Shown here one piece after another: positions 5,833 to 5,873 of a stretch of DNA of 5,873 bases. The stretch comes from Acidilobaceae archaeon (GTDB lineage: Archaea; Thermoproteota; Thermoprotei_A; Sulfolobales; Acidilobaceae): the NCBI GenBank assembly GCA_027013765.1, contig JALWGG010000007.1, positions 1 through 5,873 of the forward strand, in the 5' to 3' direction. Under the pieces are notes generated by a model. The model saw only the letters and a program-made list of their open reading frames with translations. It was not told where the DNA came from and did not search any database. A program made the position numbers and the translations under genes. Position 1 is the stretch's first letter. Every line of letters begins with the position of its first letter.

Positions 5833-5873
5833 GTTGAGTATTAATCATGTGAGGGCGTCGGTAGCCTGGTTAT
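5819..5873 (+). CDS. Possible start of a further gene, cut by the right edge
   Basis: A frame is open from ATG 5819 to the edge, reading MYPVRLSINHVRASVAWL. Other in-frame starts are TTG 5834 and GTG 5849. A GGTGAT at 5815-5820 overlaps the ATG and lies 13 bases before the TTG, so the start is unresolved. If ATG is right, the gene would overlap the deacylase by 14 bases in another frame, like the tight packing upstream. Only 18 codons are visible and I do not recognise them; a chance open frame of this length is quite possible. Confidence 0.25.
   Translation, partial: MYPVRLSINHVRASVAWL

Noticed and set aside
5833..5873. Transcription terminator after the deacylase gene
   Set aside because: No T-rich tract or stable hairpin is visible in the remaining 41 bases.

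Overview
The window reads as archaeal, most probably from a hyperthermophilic crenarchaeon (Thermoprotei; Desulfurococcales-like is my best guess from protein wording, not a search result). Supporting signs are an A-type ATP synthase gene cluster, arginine encoded mostly by AGG/AGA, frequent ATA isoleucine codons, a Shine-Dalgarno of the GGTGAT type, TATA-like elements ahead of genes, and a short membrane VKOR protein of the kind found in crenarchaea.

Left part (1-551, minus strand): the N-terminal 183 residues of the ATP synthase membrane stator subunit a/I (atpI), running off the left edge. Positions 552-720 are a divergent intergenic region with a TATA-like element for each direction. Plus strand from 721: atpF (721-1029), atpE (1047-1655), a 54-bp gap with a possible internal promoter, atpA (1710-3512, catalytic subunit) and atpB (3525-4925, non-catalytic subunit). 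Two further genes follow almost without gaps: a four-helix membrane VKOR-family thiol-disulfide oxidoreductase (4928-5350) and a YbaK/ProX-type aminoacyl-tRNA deacylase (5350-5832). A start-to-edge open frame at the right end may be the beginning of another gene.

How they work together: A and B form the A3B3 head that makes or hydrolyses ATP, F sits with the central rotor stalk, E forms the peripheral stalk, and I is the membrane half-channel subunit to which E-containing stalks attach. Divergent I and F-E-A-B from a shared 169-bp region suggests coordinated expression. Subunits C, D, H and the proteolipid K are not in the window; a VKOR gene and a tRNA-editing gene stand after atpB. The charge pattern of the VKOR protein suggests that its cysteines face the cytoplasm, fitting cytosolic disulfide formation in hyperthermophiles.

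I do not see a clearly undescribed system, mobile element, CRISPR array or RNA gene. The most interesting points are the predicted inverted VKOR topology, its linkage to an otherwise nearly cysteine-free ATP synthase cluster, and the Gly/Thr-substituted P-loop of AtpA.
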